From a virus, in IMG/VR virus record IMGVR_UViG_3300028581_000059, positions 1 through 50,657 of that record: a stretch of 50,657 bases of DNA; one strand, written 5' to 3'. Positions within the stretch are counted from its first letter, which is position 1. Every line of letters starts with the position of its first letter. Made by a program: the position numbers and the translations under genes. A model generated the notes under the pieces. The model saw only the letters and a program-made list of their open reading frames with translations, was not told where the DNA came from and did no database searches. Of this stretch, positions 36,719 through 44,205 are shown in pieces.

Positions 36719-37545
36719 TGGGAAAGAATCCCGCTTTTCAGTTTTATCCTTCTGATTGGACCCGTGACCTGGATGATCAAGACATTGAGGTTGAGGGCGC
36801 ATGGATCAGGATTATTTGCCGCCTTTGGTGGTCGGAAAAGAGGGGAGAATCGACAAAACCGCTTAGGGAATGGGCGCGGATTCTGAGAAAAACTGAACAA
36901 AAAACGAGCAAAATTTTTCAGATTTTGTTTGAAAAAGGCATCGCGTCCGGTGATGTTTTGGATAACCAAAATGTAACCATAATTTCAAGGCGTATGGTTC
37001 GAGATTATGAAATATCTCAAATAAGAAAAGCTGTTGGAAAGTTGGGCGGTAATCCAGGATTAAAGAAAATACAAGAAAATTTGGATAACCAAAATCTTAG
37101 CAAAACTGCCAGTCTTCTTCTTCAGTCTTCTACTTCAAAGAAAAACAATCATATATTAAAGATAATTTTTGAGGATGGAAAATTCAAAACCATTCCCGAT
37201 GCGCTCATGGAAAAATGGCGTGAGGTAGCTCCAGGGATAAACATACCCGCCGAATTGAAAAAAGCAGAACTTTGGTTGCTCGCTAATCCGGAAAAGCGAA
37301 GGTCAAGGTGGGGTTCATTCCTGTCAACGTGGATGGTTAGGGCGCAAGATAACTTTATAAAATATGGAGGAAATCATGGCGGAATTCGCACCACTCGCTC
37401 AGATCCACGGGATAAAAACCTACAATCGCGGGAGGACGCCGAGGTCGCCGCAATTACAGCCAGATGGGAGGCTGCTAAAAAGGCCGCCGGTGATAAAACC
37501 GGAGGAGTTTCCGGGAACGACGACACGCCGAATTTTTCGGGATGA
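36718..37545 (+). CDS. DUF1376-type replication initiator-like protein
   Basis: 275 residues. NPAFQFYPSDWTRDLDDQDI (4-23) is the DUF1376 entry motif, followed by a winged-helix-like part (WARILRKTEQKTSKIFQILF). A Ser/Leu linker follows, and a second helical domain (about 145-215) has IPAELKKAELWLLANPEKRR. Such proteins load helicases or organise replication in phages (YdaU/DnaD-like). Its last 170 bases overlap the next gene in another frame. Confidence 0.65.
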   Translation: MGKNPAFQFYPSDWTRDLDDQDIEVEGAWIRIICRLWWSEKRGESTKPLREWARILRKTEQKTSKIFQILFEKGIASGDVLDNQNVTIISRRMVRDYEISQIRKAVGKLGGNPGLKKIQENLDNQNLSKTASLLLQSSTSKKNNHILKIIFEDGKFKTIPDALMEKWREVAPGINIPAELKKAELWLLANPEKRRSRWGSFLSTWMVRAQDNFIKYGGNHGGIRTTRSDPRDKNLQSREDAEVAAITARWEAAKKAAGDKTGGVSGNDDTPNFSG

Positions 37546-37888
37546 TTCTGATATGCAAAGCATCATTGGCTATTTAACCACCTATCAGCGCCAGGGAGAT
37601 AACCGCCGATGGGATGAATTTAGAAACAAAATCCCTTCACCGCTGTTGAAACTCTGGGGAGATCTCTTGATTGAATGTAGACGGAATGGGTTTGTTGGTC
37701 CAAAAATAATTGATGGGAAAATTGTATGGTACCAGGTGATTGGCGACCACCGAGAGCAAAACGGCGACCTCTGCACCATGTGCGAACGGGATTGTATGCG
37801 CCGGGAGAGGATCGATTCCGGAGAAATGAAATATATCCGGTTGATAAATAAGGACATTCATGAACAAAAACCATGCTGGGCGGCTTAA
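37376..37888 (+). CDS. Replication-region hypothetical protein overlapping its neighbour
   Basis: 170 residues starting MAEFAPLAQIHGIKTYNRG, chosen for GGAGGAAATC-ATG. The first 57 codons overlap the replication gene. CTMCERDC (about 135-142) may bind metal. It overlaps the next start by one base. A shorter start at 37554 lacks a ribosome site. Function unknown; perhaps a replication partner. Confidence 0.55.
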   Translation: MAEFAPLAQIHGIKTYNRGRTPRSPQLQPDGRLLKRPPVIKPEEFPGTTTRRIFRDDSDMQSIIGYLTTYQRQGDNRRWDEFRNKIPSPLLKLWGDLLIECRRNGFVGPKIIDGKIVWYQVIGDHREQNGDLCTMCERDCMRRERIDSGEMKYIRLINKDIHEQKPCWAA

Positions 37889-38235
37889 TGGATTGCTCTA
37901 ACTGCGCAAACTGGAACAACGGACGGGGAAAGCGAGAATGTCTGAAATGCAAGAAATATTTAGACATTCAGCGGAAAAGTATCCGGCGCGAGTCAATAAA
38001 GGCTGACCACATCCCGGACGCGATTTTAGAAAACATAGCAGATCCCCGGACGCGGACCCTACTGGATATCATACAACAATTACCGATAATATACGCCGTA
38101 CCTCTGATGATGCGCGTCGTTTTACGGATGAGCTACCAGGAGATTGCGGATTATCATCACGAGCAATTTTCGCCCATGTATCGGCGCATGTCACACGCGA
38201 TTGAGATAATTAAAAAATCTCTGGCCGATGGGTAA
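37888..38235 (+). CDS. Sigma-like HTH protein with zinc knuckle
   Basis: 115 residues, start in TAATG overlap. N-terminal CSNCANWNNGRGKRECLKC (4-22) is a likely zinc knuckle. The C-terminal half (LDIIQQLPIIYAVPLMMRVV, then LRMSYQEIADYHH) resembles region 4 of ECF sigma factors or a related HTH. It ends the rightward early run before a terminator. It may redirect host RNA polymerase or regulate late genes. Confidence 0.55.
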   Translation: MDCSNCANWNNGRGKRECLKCKKYLDIQRKSIRRESIKADHIPDAILENIADPRTRTLLDIIQQLPIIYAVPLMMRVVLRMSYQEIADYHHEQFSPMYRRMSHAIEIIKKSLADG

Positions 38236-38240
38236 TAAAA

Positions 38241-38266
38241 AACCCGCCCTTGACAAGCGGCGGGTT
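38241..38266 (-). terminator. Terminator at the convergence of early runs
   Basis: AACCCGCC (38241-38248) pairs with GGCGGGTT (38259-38266). On the minus strand the stem is followed by a T-run (complement of A at 38236-38242), so it ends the leftward genes. The same hairpin may also slow rightward transcription. Confidence 0.8.
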
Positions 38267-38291
38267 ATTTGCTATTTGCGATTTGCGGCGG

Positions 38292-38375
38292 TTAGACGGC
38301 CAAGATAACGTAGTACGCCAGTATTACAATGCACAAGGCCCAGACCGCCGCGCTTTTTACGATCTCATGTGTCAT
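38292..38375 (-). CDS. Tiny membrane protein
   Basis: 27 residues, MTHEIVKSAAVWALCIVILA, then YYVILAV, one membrane span. Start after AAAGGGGG. Overlaps the stop of the preceding gene by 11 bases. Plausible but very short. Confidence 0.5.
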   Translation of the reverse strand: MTHEIVKSAAVWALCIVILAYYVILAV

Positions 38376-38568
38376 TGGATTCACCCCCTTTCGCTGGATT
38401 TAATAGTTTAACCTCAGTTTTGACGCGGGTAATCTCCCGGTAACGCGGGCCGTGATAACCTAATAAATAATTATTCCCCCGATCCTCCAATATAACCCCG
38501 CCCCGCAGTTTCCCGTCGGCGTGAAATTCACACAAGCATCCGGTATCATAGTTTTTATGCTCTTTCAT
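38365..38568 (-). CDS. Small hypothetical protein
   Basis: 67 residues starting MKEHKNYDTGCLCEFHADGK. This ATG is better spaced from AGGGGG than one two codons earlier. Beta-rich, possibly an SH3-like barrel (GGVILEDRGNNYLLGYHGPR). No function known. Confidence 0.55.
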   Translation of the reverse strand: MKEHKNYDTGCLCEFHADGKLRGGVILEDRGNNYLLGYHGPRYREITRVKTEVKLLNPAKGGESNDT

Positions 38569-38704
38569 CTTCATTCCCCCTTTTCTCCGGCTTCACCGGG
38601 TTCGGTTTCTCATAACGATAGCTCTTACATTTTGGGCAACACAGCGGTTTGGTTTCAATCCGTGGCGTCCACTCGTGATTGCATTTCAGGCATTTGTATT
38701 TCAT
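38555..38704 (-). CDS. Small zinc ribbon
   Basis: 49 residues, MKYKCLKCNHEWTPRIETKP, then LCCPKCKS. CxxC and CxxC with HEW make a rubredoxin-like ribbon. A run of G precedes its start. It overlaps its neighbours. Confidence 0.65.
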   Translation of the reverse strand: MKYKCLKCNHEWTPRIETKPLCCPKCKSYRYEKPNPVKPEKRGNEDERA

Positions 38705-38943
38705 GTCATCCCCCCCCCTTCTGCCTTAGCGATGGCGGCGCGTAGTTTTTCATTCAACGGAAAAACAGCGGGATCGCTCTGGCAATAGATAAGCGCCGCC
38801 TTGCATGCCTCCAGCAGCTCCGGCGCGGCGGCGATCAGCATTCCGAGCGATTTATTTTCACTGTCCATTGTGGCAAGCGTTTGCCCCTCCTCATTATAAA
38901 TCATTCCCTCTTTCCAATATAACGGTGTGTGCTGTGTGTTCAT
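38701..38943 (-). CDS. Small helical phage protein
   Basis: 80 residues starting MNTQHTPLYWKEGMIYNEEG, chosen for AGGATG upstream. LIAAAPELLEACKAALIYC (about 49-67) is common in small phage proteins of unknown role. The adjacent G8 tract is a possible slippery site. Confidence 0.65.
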   Translation of the reverse strand: MNTQHTPLYWKEGMIYNEEGQTLATMDSENKSLGMLIAAAPELLEACKAALIYCQSDPAVFPLNEKLRAAIAKAEGGGMT

Positions 38944-38975
38944 AACATCCTCTTTCTCCGCGTGTCCATGCGCGG

Positions 38976-39443
38976 TCACAATACATATTGTTTTATTTGA
39001 TGTAATTCTTCTCTTGCCGCTCCCAACATATCCTGTCTTTCGGTTGAACTTATTGTTTTATCTAAATATTGTTTCACTGCCTCAGACCAAATAGCATAAT
39101 CCCTCGATTTCTTTCCTTGTAATGGGTGGGTATCTAAAACTTTGATAATATGCGGAAGATGTTCATGGGTCCTCCATATACACTCAATGGTTGGTTTAGA
39201 CCAACTTCCATATTTTGACGGTTTTCGTGGTGTGCGTCTATAACAATAACCAGTTGATTCAAAAGCTTTCTGTAATGTTTTTATACTCGCTTCATCGTCG
39301 TCCCTGAGATGTACCGACAATTTTGGAGCATAATAAAAATCGGGTCCGTTTATGCTTTTGTGGTTGTTTTTGCGTTTCTCGATTGTAAACGATCCCTCTC
39401 CATCAATAAAACCGGCCGCCCATGATTTTAAATGATTAACCAT
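38976..39443 (-). CDS. LAGLIDADG homing endonuclease
   Basis: 155 residues. WAAGFIDGEGSFTI (8-21) is the single LAGLIDADG helix; Glu16 occupies the catalytic acid position. Further beta strands with SVHLRDDDEASIKTLQKAF fit the family. One motif implies a homodimer recognising a near-palindromic site. GGAGGATATTG precedes the start. A free-standing mobile gene among small accessory genes. Confidence 0.88.
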   Translation of the reverse strand: MVNHLKSWAAGFIDGEGSFTIEKRKNNHKSINGPDFYYAPKLSVHLRDDDEASIKTLQKAFESTGYCYRRTPRKPSKYGSWSKPTIECIWRTHEHLPHIIKVLDTHPLQGKKSRDYAIWSEAVKQYLDKTISSTERQDMLGAAREELHQIKQYVL

Positions 39444-39473
39444 TTCAATATCCTCCTTTCTTTTATTGTAACC

Positions 39474-39488
39474 ATTACGGGCCGTAAT
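39474..39488. repeat. Inverted repeat upstream of the LAGLIDADG gene
   Basis: ATTACGG-G-CCGTAAT, a perfect 7-bp palindrome; a further CCCGTAAT half-site follows at about 39494-39501. It lies in the 78-base gap 39444-39521. It could be an operator or a transcript hairpin. Confidence 0.5.
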
Positions 39489-39521
39489 GTCAAGCCCGTA
39501 ATATGCGCGGCCCGGTAAAGG

Positions 39522-40106
39522 TTAGGCGACTTTCTCTTCTGTCTTTTCGGTGTTGTAAATCTCAAGCCGCGCCTTCAAGATTTTATCCTGAACGAAGGGG
39601 AGTATCTCCGCCCAGCCATACCGCCACATTTGCCCGCAATGGCGGCACCTGACAACCGGGAGAACGTCCCCGTTTTCAAGATTCTTGATATGGGCCAGCT
39701 CGTAAAACCACGACCGACCATTAAAGAAAGCCTTGAAATCTTCGGTGCTTTCCGGCAGCTTTTCCCCATGATAGCATTTAACATTGACAAGCAATCCGCC
39801 GGGGTGTGTCATTTGCATGGTTCCCGGATCGTCAATCGTTTCCTTGTCGCTGAAATCATCGGCCCCATATTTTCCATCTTTGTAAAGCCTCAATCCCCGG
39901 CTGTGGTCGTTATATTCTCCGATTTGCACAGCGTCTTCATCCGGGAAAGGAATCCGCCAAAACAGATTCTTTTCCCGCGATGCGTCAAGGCTGTTCGGGA
40001 TTTTCTTGACCTTGTTTCGATCTTCATACCTCAAATAATACATGGACTCACACGTTCCGATTTTAACCTCTACTCCGTCGCTTTTTCTCTTTGCATATTC
40101 TCCCAT
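39522..40106 (-). CDS. Conserved-looking phage protein with CxxC site
   Basis: 194 residues. Begins MGEYAKRKSDGVEVKIGTCE, then SMYYLRYEDRNKV, and later RCRHCGQMWRYGW (about 153-165) with a zinc-like pair. The beginning resembles proteins common in phage accessory regions, but their function is not known. The first gene after the small genes on this strand. A small frame (40063-40212) overlaps its 5' end and that of the next gene, but lacks a convincing start. Confidence 0.6.
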   Translation of the reverse strand: MGEYAKRKSDGVEVKIGTCESMYYLRYEDRNKVKKIPNSLDASREKNLFWRIPFPDEDAVQIGEYNDHSRGLRLYKDGKYGADDFSDKETIDDPGTMQMTHPGGLLVNVKCYHGEKLPESTEDFKAFFNGRSWFYELAHIKNLENGDVLPVVRCRHCGQMWRYGWAEILPFVQDKILKARLEIYNTEKTEEKVA

Positions 40107-40154
40107 GATTCCCCTCTACTTTCTCCCCGTCGTGCCGATAGGCCAGCGTGTTTT

Positions 40155-40379
40155 TTAGAATTTCCCCAAGTTTATTGCTTCCTGTCTCCCTTCCTCTGAT
40201 AATGGCCTCCATTCTGCTGCCACGTCTTTCAGTGCCGCATAAGTCAGCACCTTTACACTGTAATCACTCTCGGCGTTAAGTGCCCCCGAATTTGCGAGGT
40301 GCAAAATAGCATGTTTCAACATGGTGTTAATGAGTTTACGATTTACCAGCGCCTTTTTTATCATCTGATTTTTAGTCAT
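40155..40379 (-). CDS. Small helical hypothetical protein
   Basis: 74 residues, basic start (MTKNQMIKKALVNRKLINTM), then LANSGALNAESDYSVKVLTY. Helical. GGAGGAAGGG upstream. Family unknown. Confidence 0.6.
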   Translation of the reverse strand: MTKNQMIKKALVNRKLINTMLKHAILHLANSGALNAESDYSVKVLTYAALKDVAAEWRPLSEEGRQEAINLGKF

Positions 40380-40466
40380 CGCCCTTCCTCCTTGCCTTGC
40401 GGCGGTTTGTGGTTTATGTTTCTAATCCGTTCACCCCGCGCCCCAGGAGGACGCAGAGTCAAGGGA

Positions 40467-40982
40467 CTAAGCTACTGTTTTATTCTGAAGGTCGAATAAC
40501 ATAACCTTTAATTTCGTTACTTCGGCTGTGAGTTTGTTTTTTTCTGAGTCAACTTGCATCCAATCGCGCCGGGATTGTGACAAAGCCTCCCGAACCTCTG
40601 CCATATATGCTTTGTTTTCTCCAATGGTGCGGTCGCGTGTTTCCAGTTCATTCTGATATGCAACGGCCAGCTCTTCCATTCGTTTTGTCTGGAATTCAAG
40701 AGAGGATTGAGATTTGGATATTTCCACTGATAAATTACGGTTTGTCTCTATTTCCGCTTGATACTCCATGAAGAGATCCGTGCTGAAATCATCATGCACC
40801 TTATTATTGAACCATTCCACCACGTTTTCCGTGAACAACATGGACAGATACGTTTGCGTCCCCTTAAACCTATTAGTGATTCGGTTCAAGATTTCAATCT
40901 CTTCGCTTTTCCCGGTCTGTGAATTGATCCCGCTCGGCGCTTCAATCGTTACTTCGATTATGTCTGTTTGGTGCTTTGTCAT
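40467..40982 (-). CDS. Coiled-coil early protein
   Basis: 171 residues starting MTKHQTDIIEVTIEAPSGIN, chosen for AGGAGG upstream; a longer frame from 41042 has no ribosome site. The second half (about 80-170) is a continuous coiled coil (QTKRMEELAVAYQNELETRD). The first gene leftward from the 41-kb control region. A scaffold or DNA-associated role is possible; not identified. Confidence 0.6.
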   Translation of the reverse strand: MTKHQTDIIEVTIEAPSGINSQTGKSEEIEILNRITNRFKGTQTYLSMLFTENVVEWFNNKVHDDFSTDLFMEYQAEIETNRNLSVEISKSQSSLEFQTKRMEELAVAYQNELETRDRTIGENKAYMAEVREALSQSRRDWMQVDSEKNKLTAEVTKLKVMLFDLQNKTVA

Positions 40983-41042
40983 GGTCTGTGCCTCCTGTTT
41001 ATTTTGTTTCGTTGCCTTTATATAGAGCATACATCGTGCCAT

Positions 41043-41376
41043 ATTATGATAATCCTCAGAATATCTTACAACTGCATAAAATCATAAAGGATATATTTTT
41101 ACAATCAAAACTCATAGGCCCAGGAACATAATATCAATCGGACCCCGAAAGTCCGATAAACGATACATAATGAATATGAATATGATGAATATGATAATAA
41201 ATCATATGGTTACACGATACCGGACCTCGGGAGTCCGATAGGAATCAAGAGTTCTTATTATTATCATAATCACAACCAAACTGAATGAAAAAAAATAAAT
41301 ATTTGCCGGGATATCAAACCATTAGAGCAAAAACATGTAAACGCGAAGCTACAATATAAGTAAGGGGGATAATTTT
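41043..41376. promoter_or_regulatory. A+T-rich divergent control region with twin hairpins
   Basis: 334 bases without a gene between leftward and rightward runs. Two hairpins share loop and stem: ATCGGAC...GTCCGAT at 41137-41157 and CGGAC...GTCCG at 41221-41237, each with a seven-base loop (CCCGAAA and CTCGGGA), about 84 bases apart. Between them lie repeats of GAATATGA. Divergent promoters are expected here. The twin hairpins may bind the same protein. Confidence 0.5.
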
Positions 41377-41793
41377 ATGGGGAATTGGAAACGGTCATTT
41401 CGGGCGGTTCCGGTCAAATCGGATGAAGCTGATTTGTGCGTCCTGTATCCGCGCTTTCCAAGCGAGTTTGACATTCAAACAGAGCTTTACGGGGAGCTGT
41501 CTTATTTATGTTATTGCCTGGACAATGGGAGCGAGATCAAAAGCGAAGTAACTGCCTATTACGACAAGATAAAATCAAGATTTGATTTGATGATTTTTAA
41601 GGATCGCATCCCCGTTTGTGCGGTCGAGGTTAAGCGATATCTGGATAGGTCGGAGAATAAAGAACATCATCAATATAAACAAAAGATAAAATACGAAATG
41701 TTTGCAAGGGCTTCTGGCATTCCCGTGTTGTATTGCACGGGAACGAAAGACGTTAAGGATATCGTCAAAAAGGTTACGGATATCATCACTTGA
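41377..41793 (+). CDS. PD-(D/E)XK nuclease-like protein
   Basis: 138 residues, GGGGG upstream. SRFDLMIFKDRIPVCAVEVK (67-86) supplies Asp70, Glu84 and Lys86, the core of the PD-(D/E)XK fold; Glu36 may join. Similar to small restriction-like or VRR-type nucleases. It ends overlapping the next start. Likely acts on phage or host DNA during early infection. Confidence 0.7.
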   Translation: MGNWKRSFRAVPVKSDEADLCVLYPRFPSEFDIQTELYGELSYLCYCLDNGSEIKSEVTAYYDKIKSRFDLMIFKDRIPVCAVEVKRYLDRSENKEHHQYKQKIKYEMFARASGIPVLYCTGTKDVKDIVKKVTDIIT

Positions 41794-42224
41794 TCAATAG
41801 GCTATGGAAACCATCACCACGAGAGCCCGAGCGTAAGCGTCGCTCTGGCGTGGTATGCCCAAAGGACGGTCACGACCTGGCTGTCTGTGCAAGTTGCGCT
41901 AACAAAGGGCATTGTGAAAACCCATGTAGTCCCTTAAAGTGGATCAATGGCGACAAACCACTAAAAGAAAAAATCCTCGATGAACCAATAGACGATTTTG
42001 AACGCCCTGATTACAACGTCGCCCTGTATGAGCTATCCCAAACCTCCACTTCGTCGGATAGGATCGAGGAAATAATCAAAGTCAAGGATTTTCGCCGCCG
42101 CGCTATCTGTTCGATGATTGCCGTCCAGATCCCCCGCGCAAACATCGCCGCACTTCTCGGCATTACCCGACAGCATCTTCACAGATTGATCGAGCCGATG
42201 TTACGTGGTAAAAACGGCGATTAA
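41790..42224 (+). CDS. HTH protein with N-terminal zinc site
   Basis: 144 residues from TTG 41790, overlapping the preceding stop; no ATG is available until near the end. VCPKDGHDLAVCASCANKGH, then CENPC, gives a Cys-rich start. The C-terminal helices MIAVQIPRANIAALLGITRQ, then HLHRLI, form a clear HTH. It sits just before the packaging genes, so a late-gene activator is a fair guess. The TTG start is uncertain. Confidence 0.55.
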   Translation: MINRLWKPSPREPERKRRSGVVCPKDGHDLAVCASCANKGHCENPCSPLKWINGDKPLKEKILDEPIDDFERPDYNVALYELSQTSTSSDRIEEIIKVKDFRRRAICSMIAVQIPRANIAALLGITRQHLHRLIEPMLRGKNGD

Positions 42225-42396
42225 CCCATAATAACGCACTACTTACAAAGATTTTAGAAGAAAAAATGTTACATTCTTACCATATATAAAGAGTAGAAGA
42301 TAAGTACCGCCCTGCCGGAGGCCGACCTCCAGCTCGTACGCCGTGAGGCGATAGAGCGGCATACCAGGGCCAAACAATACGGGGGCAGTAGCTAAA

Positions 42397-42558
42397 ATGA
42401 TAACAGCGCCGACCGGCATCACGCCCGACGACAAACCAACAACAAGCCACGCCCCCAAAAAACAAGGCAACAAGGCAATACTCTACCAAAACGATAGCCA
42501 AACAAGGGTTGACCAAGTGGATACATTCTATCCAGGTGGATACAAAGTATCCAGGTAA
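42397..42558 (+). CDS. Possible small protein in the gene-poor stretch
   Basis: 53 residues, MITAPTGITPDDKPTTSHAP, then a basic tail. The frame runs through the tandem repeat at 42517, which is not a multiple of three, so coding is doubtful. A 31-codon frame just before it (LQLVRREAIERHTRAK) also looks protein-like but lacks a normal start. Confidence 0.25.
   Translation: MITAPTGITPDDKPTTSHAPKKQGNKAILYQNDSQTRVDQVDTFYPGGYKVSR
42517..42554. repeat. Tandem 19-bp palindromic repeats
   Basis: Two adjoining units, 42517-42535 and 42536-42554, share GTGGATACA and TATCCAG. Each contains GGATA...TATCC around five bases; in the second, GGATAC-AAA-GTATCC is a perfect 6-bp palindrome. They resemble iterons or paired operators. 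Confidence 0.6.
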
Positions 42559-42701
42559 GGAAGTGACCGGACATTAGAGCAGAGATGGCGACAACCGACA
42601 GACCAAAGGGCATGAGAGGACTGGTTACAGCACACACCGCCACCGGGTACGCCCCCGCCTCCAGGGTGCAGGGATCGGGAGGCAGGACCGACCCCTCAGC
42701 C

Positions 42702-42830
42702 TGTGGATAACTCGATAAATAGTATGATATGTGTATGTCATAATGCGTACAAATAGAGCAATACATAATGATATTGATAGCATAGATGATAAGCGATGGT
42801 TTACATATCGCATGTTATCAGACATTGGAT
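42702..42830. other. Candidate replication origin
   Basis: TGTGGATAA (42702-42710) is a perfect DnaA box on the complementary strand, followed by about 110 bases of A+T-rich DNA. An inverted repeat GATAAGCGAT (42788-42797) with ATCGC (42807-42811) and TTATC (42815-42819) closes it. With the repeats at 42517 it makes the best origin candidate. The rest of 42559-42934 shows no gene. Confidence 0.45.
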
Positions 42831-42934
42831 CATTTACAGCCAGAGGGGGGAGGGGGAGCCGGTCGAGGGTGGGGCTGGTCCAGTAACAGATTCCTTTGAC
42901 GCTTCACACGGAAAATGGTGGAAAAAAAAGAACC

Positions 42935-43009
42935 ATGAAGAAATGTTCTAAGTGTGGAATTGAAAGGGTAGATAAACCGTTTCAACCGTCATTATTGATA
43001 GGGTGTTGA
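42935..43009 (+). pseudogene. Collapsed HNH endonuclease remnant
   Basis: 24 codons: MKKCSKCGIERVDKPFQPSL. The start MKKCSKCGIE is the usual zinc start of phage HNH endonucleases. KPFQPSL equals the end of the HNH protein at 36038-36634 and the DNA is similar there. It reads as the two ends of a deleted homing gene joined together. Confidence 0.45.
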
Positions 43010-43072
43010 TTGGGTCCCATCTTCGTAGGGACTGTATTTCCCGGAAAAAATAGAAAGGCGTGGGAGTTTAGG

Positions 43073-43585
43073 ATGGGTGTTGCAAAAGAGGAGACGTTGC
43101 GGGCAAAGACATTGCACCAGACCTGCACGAGACGGGACACGGCCATCATGGAAAAGCGACTTGAAGGCAAGCCTCTCCGGAAAATAGCCCAAGAAATCAC
43201 ACAGGAGACTGGGGAGCCGATTACATATCAGGGTGTGTCTAAGGTATTGCACAGGGACGATATAAAACCCATTATGGAGGCGCAGTATCTAAAGATTATC
43301 GGGGTTCTCCCGGAAGTTACAGATCGCATAATTGCCAAATCACGCGCCCTCGACAAGAGGATGGACGACAAAGTAAATCAAACTATCTGTTGGGAGGCTA
43401 ATAAGCTCCTTGCTCAGACCGGGGGGACCATGATCGCCCCGAATCAGACCAATATTCACGCAACATTCATAACTCAGACCAACAATGTCATTCCCCCGAT
43501 GATTGCAGACCTTATGGCGAAGTATTTTGGGGACATAATTGATGTAAAGCCGATTGAAATAACAGAAAGAGAGGCGGGTGCATGA
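43073..43585 (+). CDS. Small terminase subunit-like protein
   Basis: 170 residues from ATG 43073 with GGGAG upstream. The N-terminal HTH (about 30-60: LRKIAQEITQETGEPITYQG) would read the packaging site, a helical middle follows, and the end has TQTNNVIPPMIADLMAKYFG. Its place before the large terminase supports the call. It recognises phage DNA and recruits the ATPase. Confidence 0.65.
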   Translation: MGVAKEETLRAKTLHQTCTRRDTAIMEKRLEGKPLRKIAQEITQETGEPITYQGVSKVLHRDDIKPIMEAQYLKIIGVLPEVTDRIIAKSRALDKRMDDKVNQTICWEANKLLAQTGGTMIAPNQTNIHATFITQTNNVIPPMIADLMAKYFGDIIDVKPIEITEREAGA

Positions 43586-43731
43586 GTCCACTAACCAAGA
43601 AGGGGACCAAAATCCTGAATAGTATGCGGAAGTCCTACGGCACTAAGGCCGAAGAGGTATTTTATGCCTCTGTGAACTCCGGGAAGATCAAGGGAGTGCA
43701 TAAAAAGAAAAAAATAAAGAAGTCGAAATAG
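43582..43731 (+). CDS. Small conserved-type phage protein
   Basis: 49 residues, MSPLTKKGTKILNSMRKSYG, then EEVFYASVNSGKIKG and a Lys-rich end. Short proteins with this text (KKGEKI...SMKKQYG...VFYAS) are frequent beside phage terminase/portal genes; the role is unknown. Overlaps the preceding gene by four bases. Confidence 0.7.
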   Translation: MSPLTKKGTKILNSMRKSYGTKAEEVFYASVNSGKIKGVHKKKKIKKSK

Positions 43732-43740
43732 GAGATTTCT

Positions 43741-44205
43741 ATGGCTCGGTACTGTAAGACTGGAATCGCCCGTGACGGACACGGAAACATCATTTCAAGC
43801 GCTACGGTATCTGTATATCTTGCCGGGACGACGACTGCCGCAAGTGTTTATGCGGCTTCGGCGGGAGGCACGGCCGTCAATTCCGTTACTTCGGGAACAG
43901 ACGGGTCATTTACGATGTTCTTTGATGATACAGACTATTACCAGTCTCAATTATTCAAACTGGTCATGTCCAAGTCCGGATTTACGAGCACCACTTACGA
44001 CAATGTGATCGCGTTTCCCTTGGGGTCACTTACGATCGTAGCAACAGTGCCTTCTAATGCCGTTGGCAGTAACGGAGACTTTGTAATTATTGAAGCCTCT
44101 GGCGTTCATCATCTGGCGTGGAAGGCCGGGGGGATCTGGTACACAACCGTTGGGGGAACGACTGAAGGATCCGCCGGGGCGTACACCTGGGAATCGAGTA
44201 TATGA
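43741..44205 (+). CDS. Small beta-rich structural protein
   Basis: 154 residues, GGAG upstream. Residues 1-95 resemble a carboxypeptidase-regulatory-like beta sandwich (GIARDGHGNIISSATVSVYL, then GTDGSFTMFFDD), often used in fibres and head decorations. The rest (IWYTTVGGTTEGSAG) is a small beta domain. It overlaps the large terminase gene by four bases. Confidence 0.55.
   Translation: MARYCKTGIARDGHGNIISSATVSVYLAGTTTAASVYAASAGGTAVNSVTSGTDGSFTMFFDDTDYYQSQLFKLVMSKSGFTSTTYDNVIAFPLGSLTIVATVPSNAVGSNGDFVIIEASGVHHLAWKAGGIWYTTVGGTTEGSAGAYTWESSI

Noticed and set aside
42243-42766. Hydrophobic minus-strand frames in the gene-poor stretch
   Set aside because: No ribosome sites, mutual overlap in different frames, and the repeats and DnaA box explain the region better.
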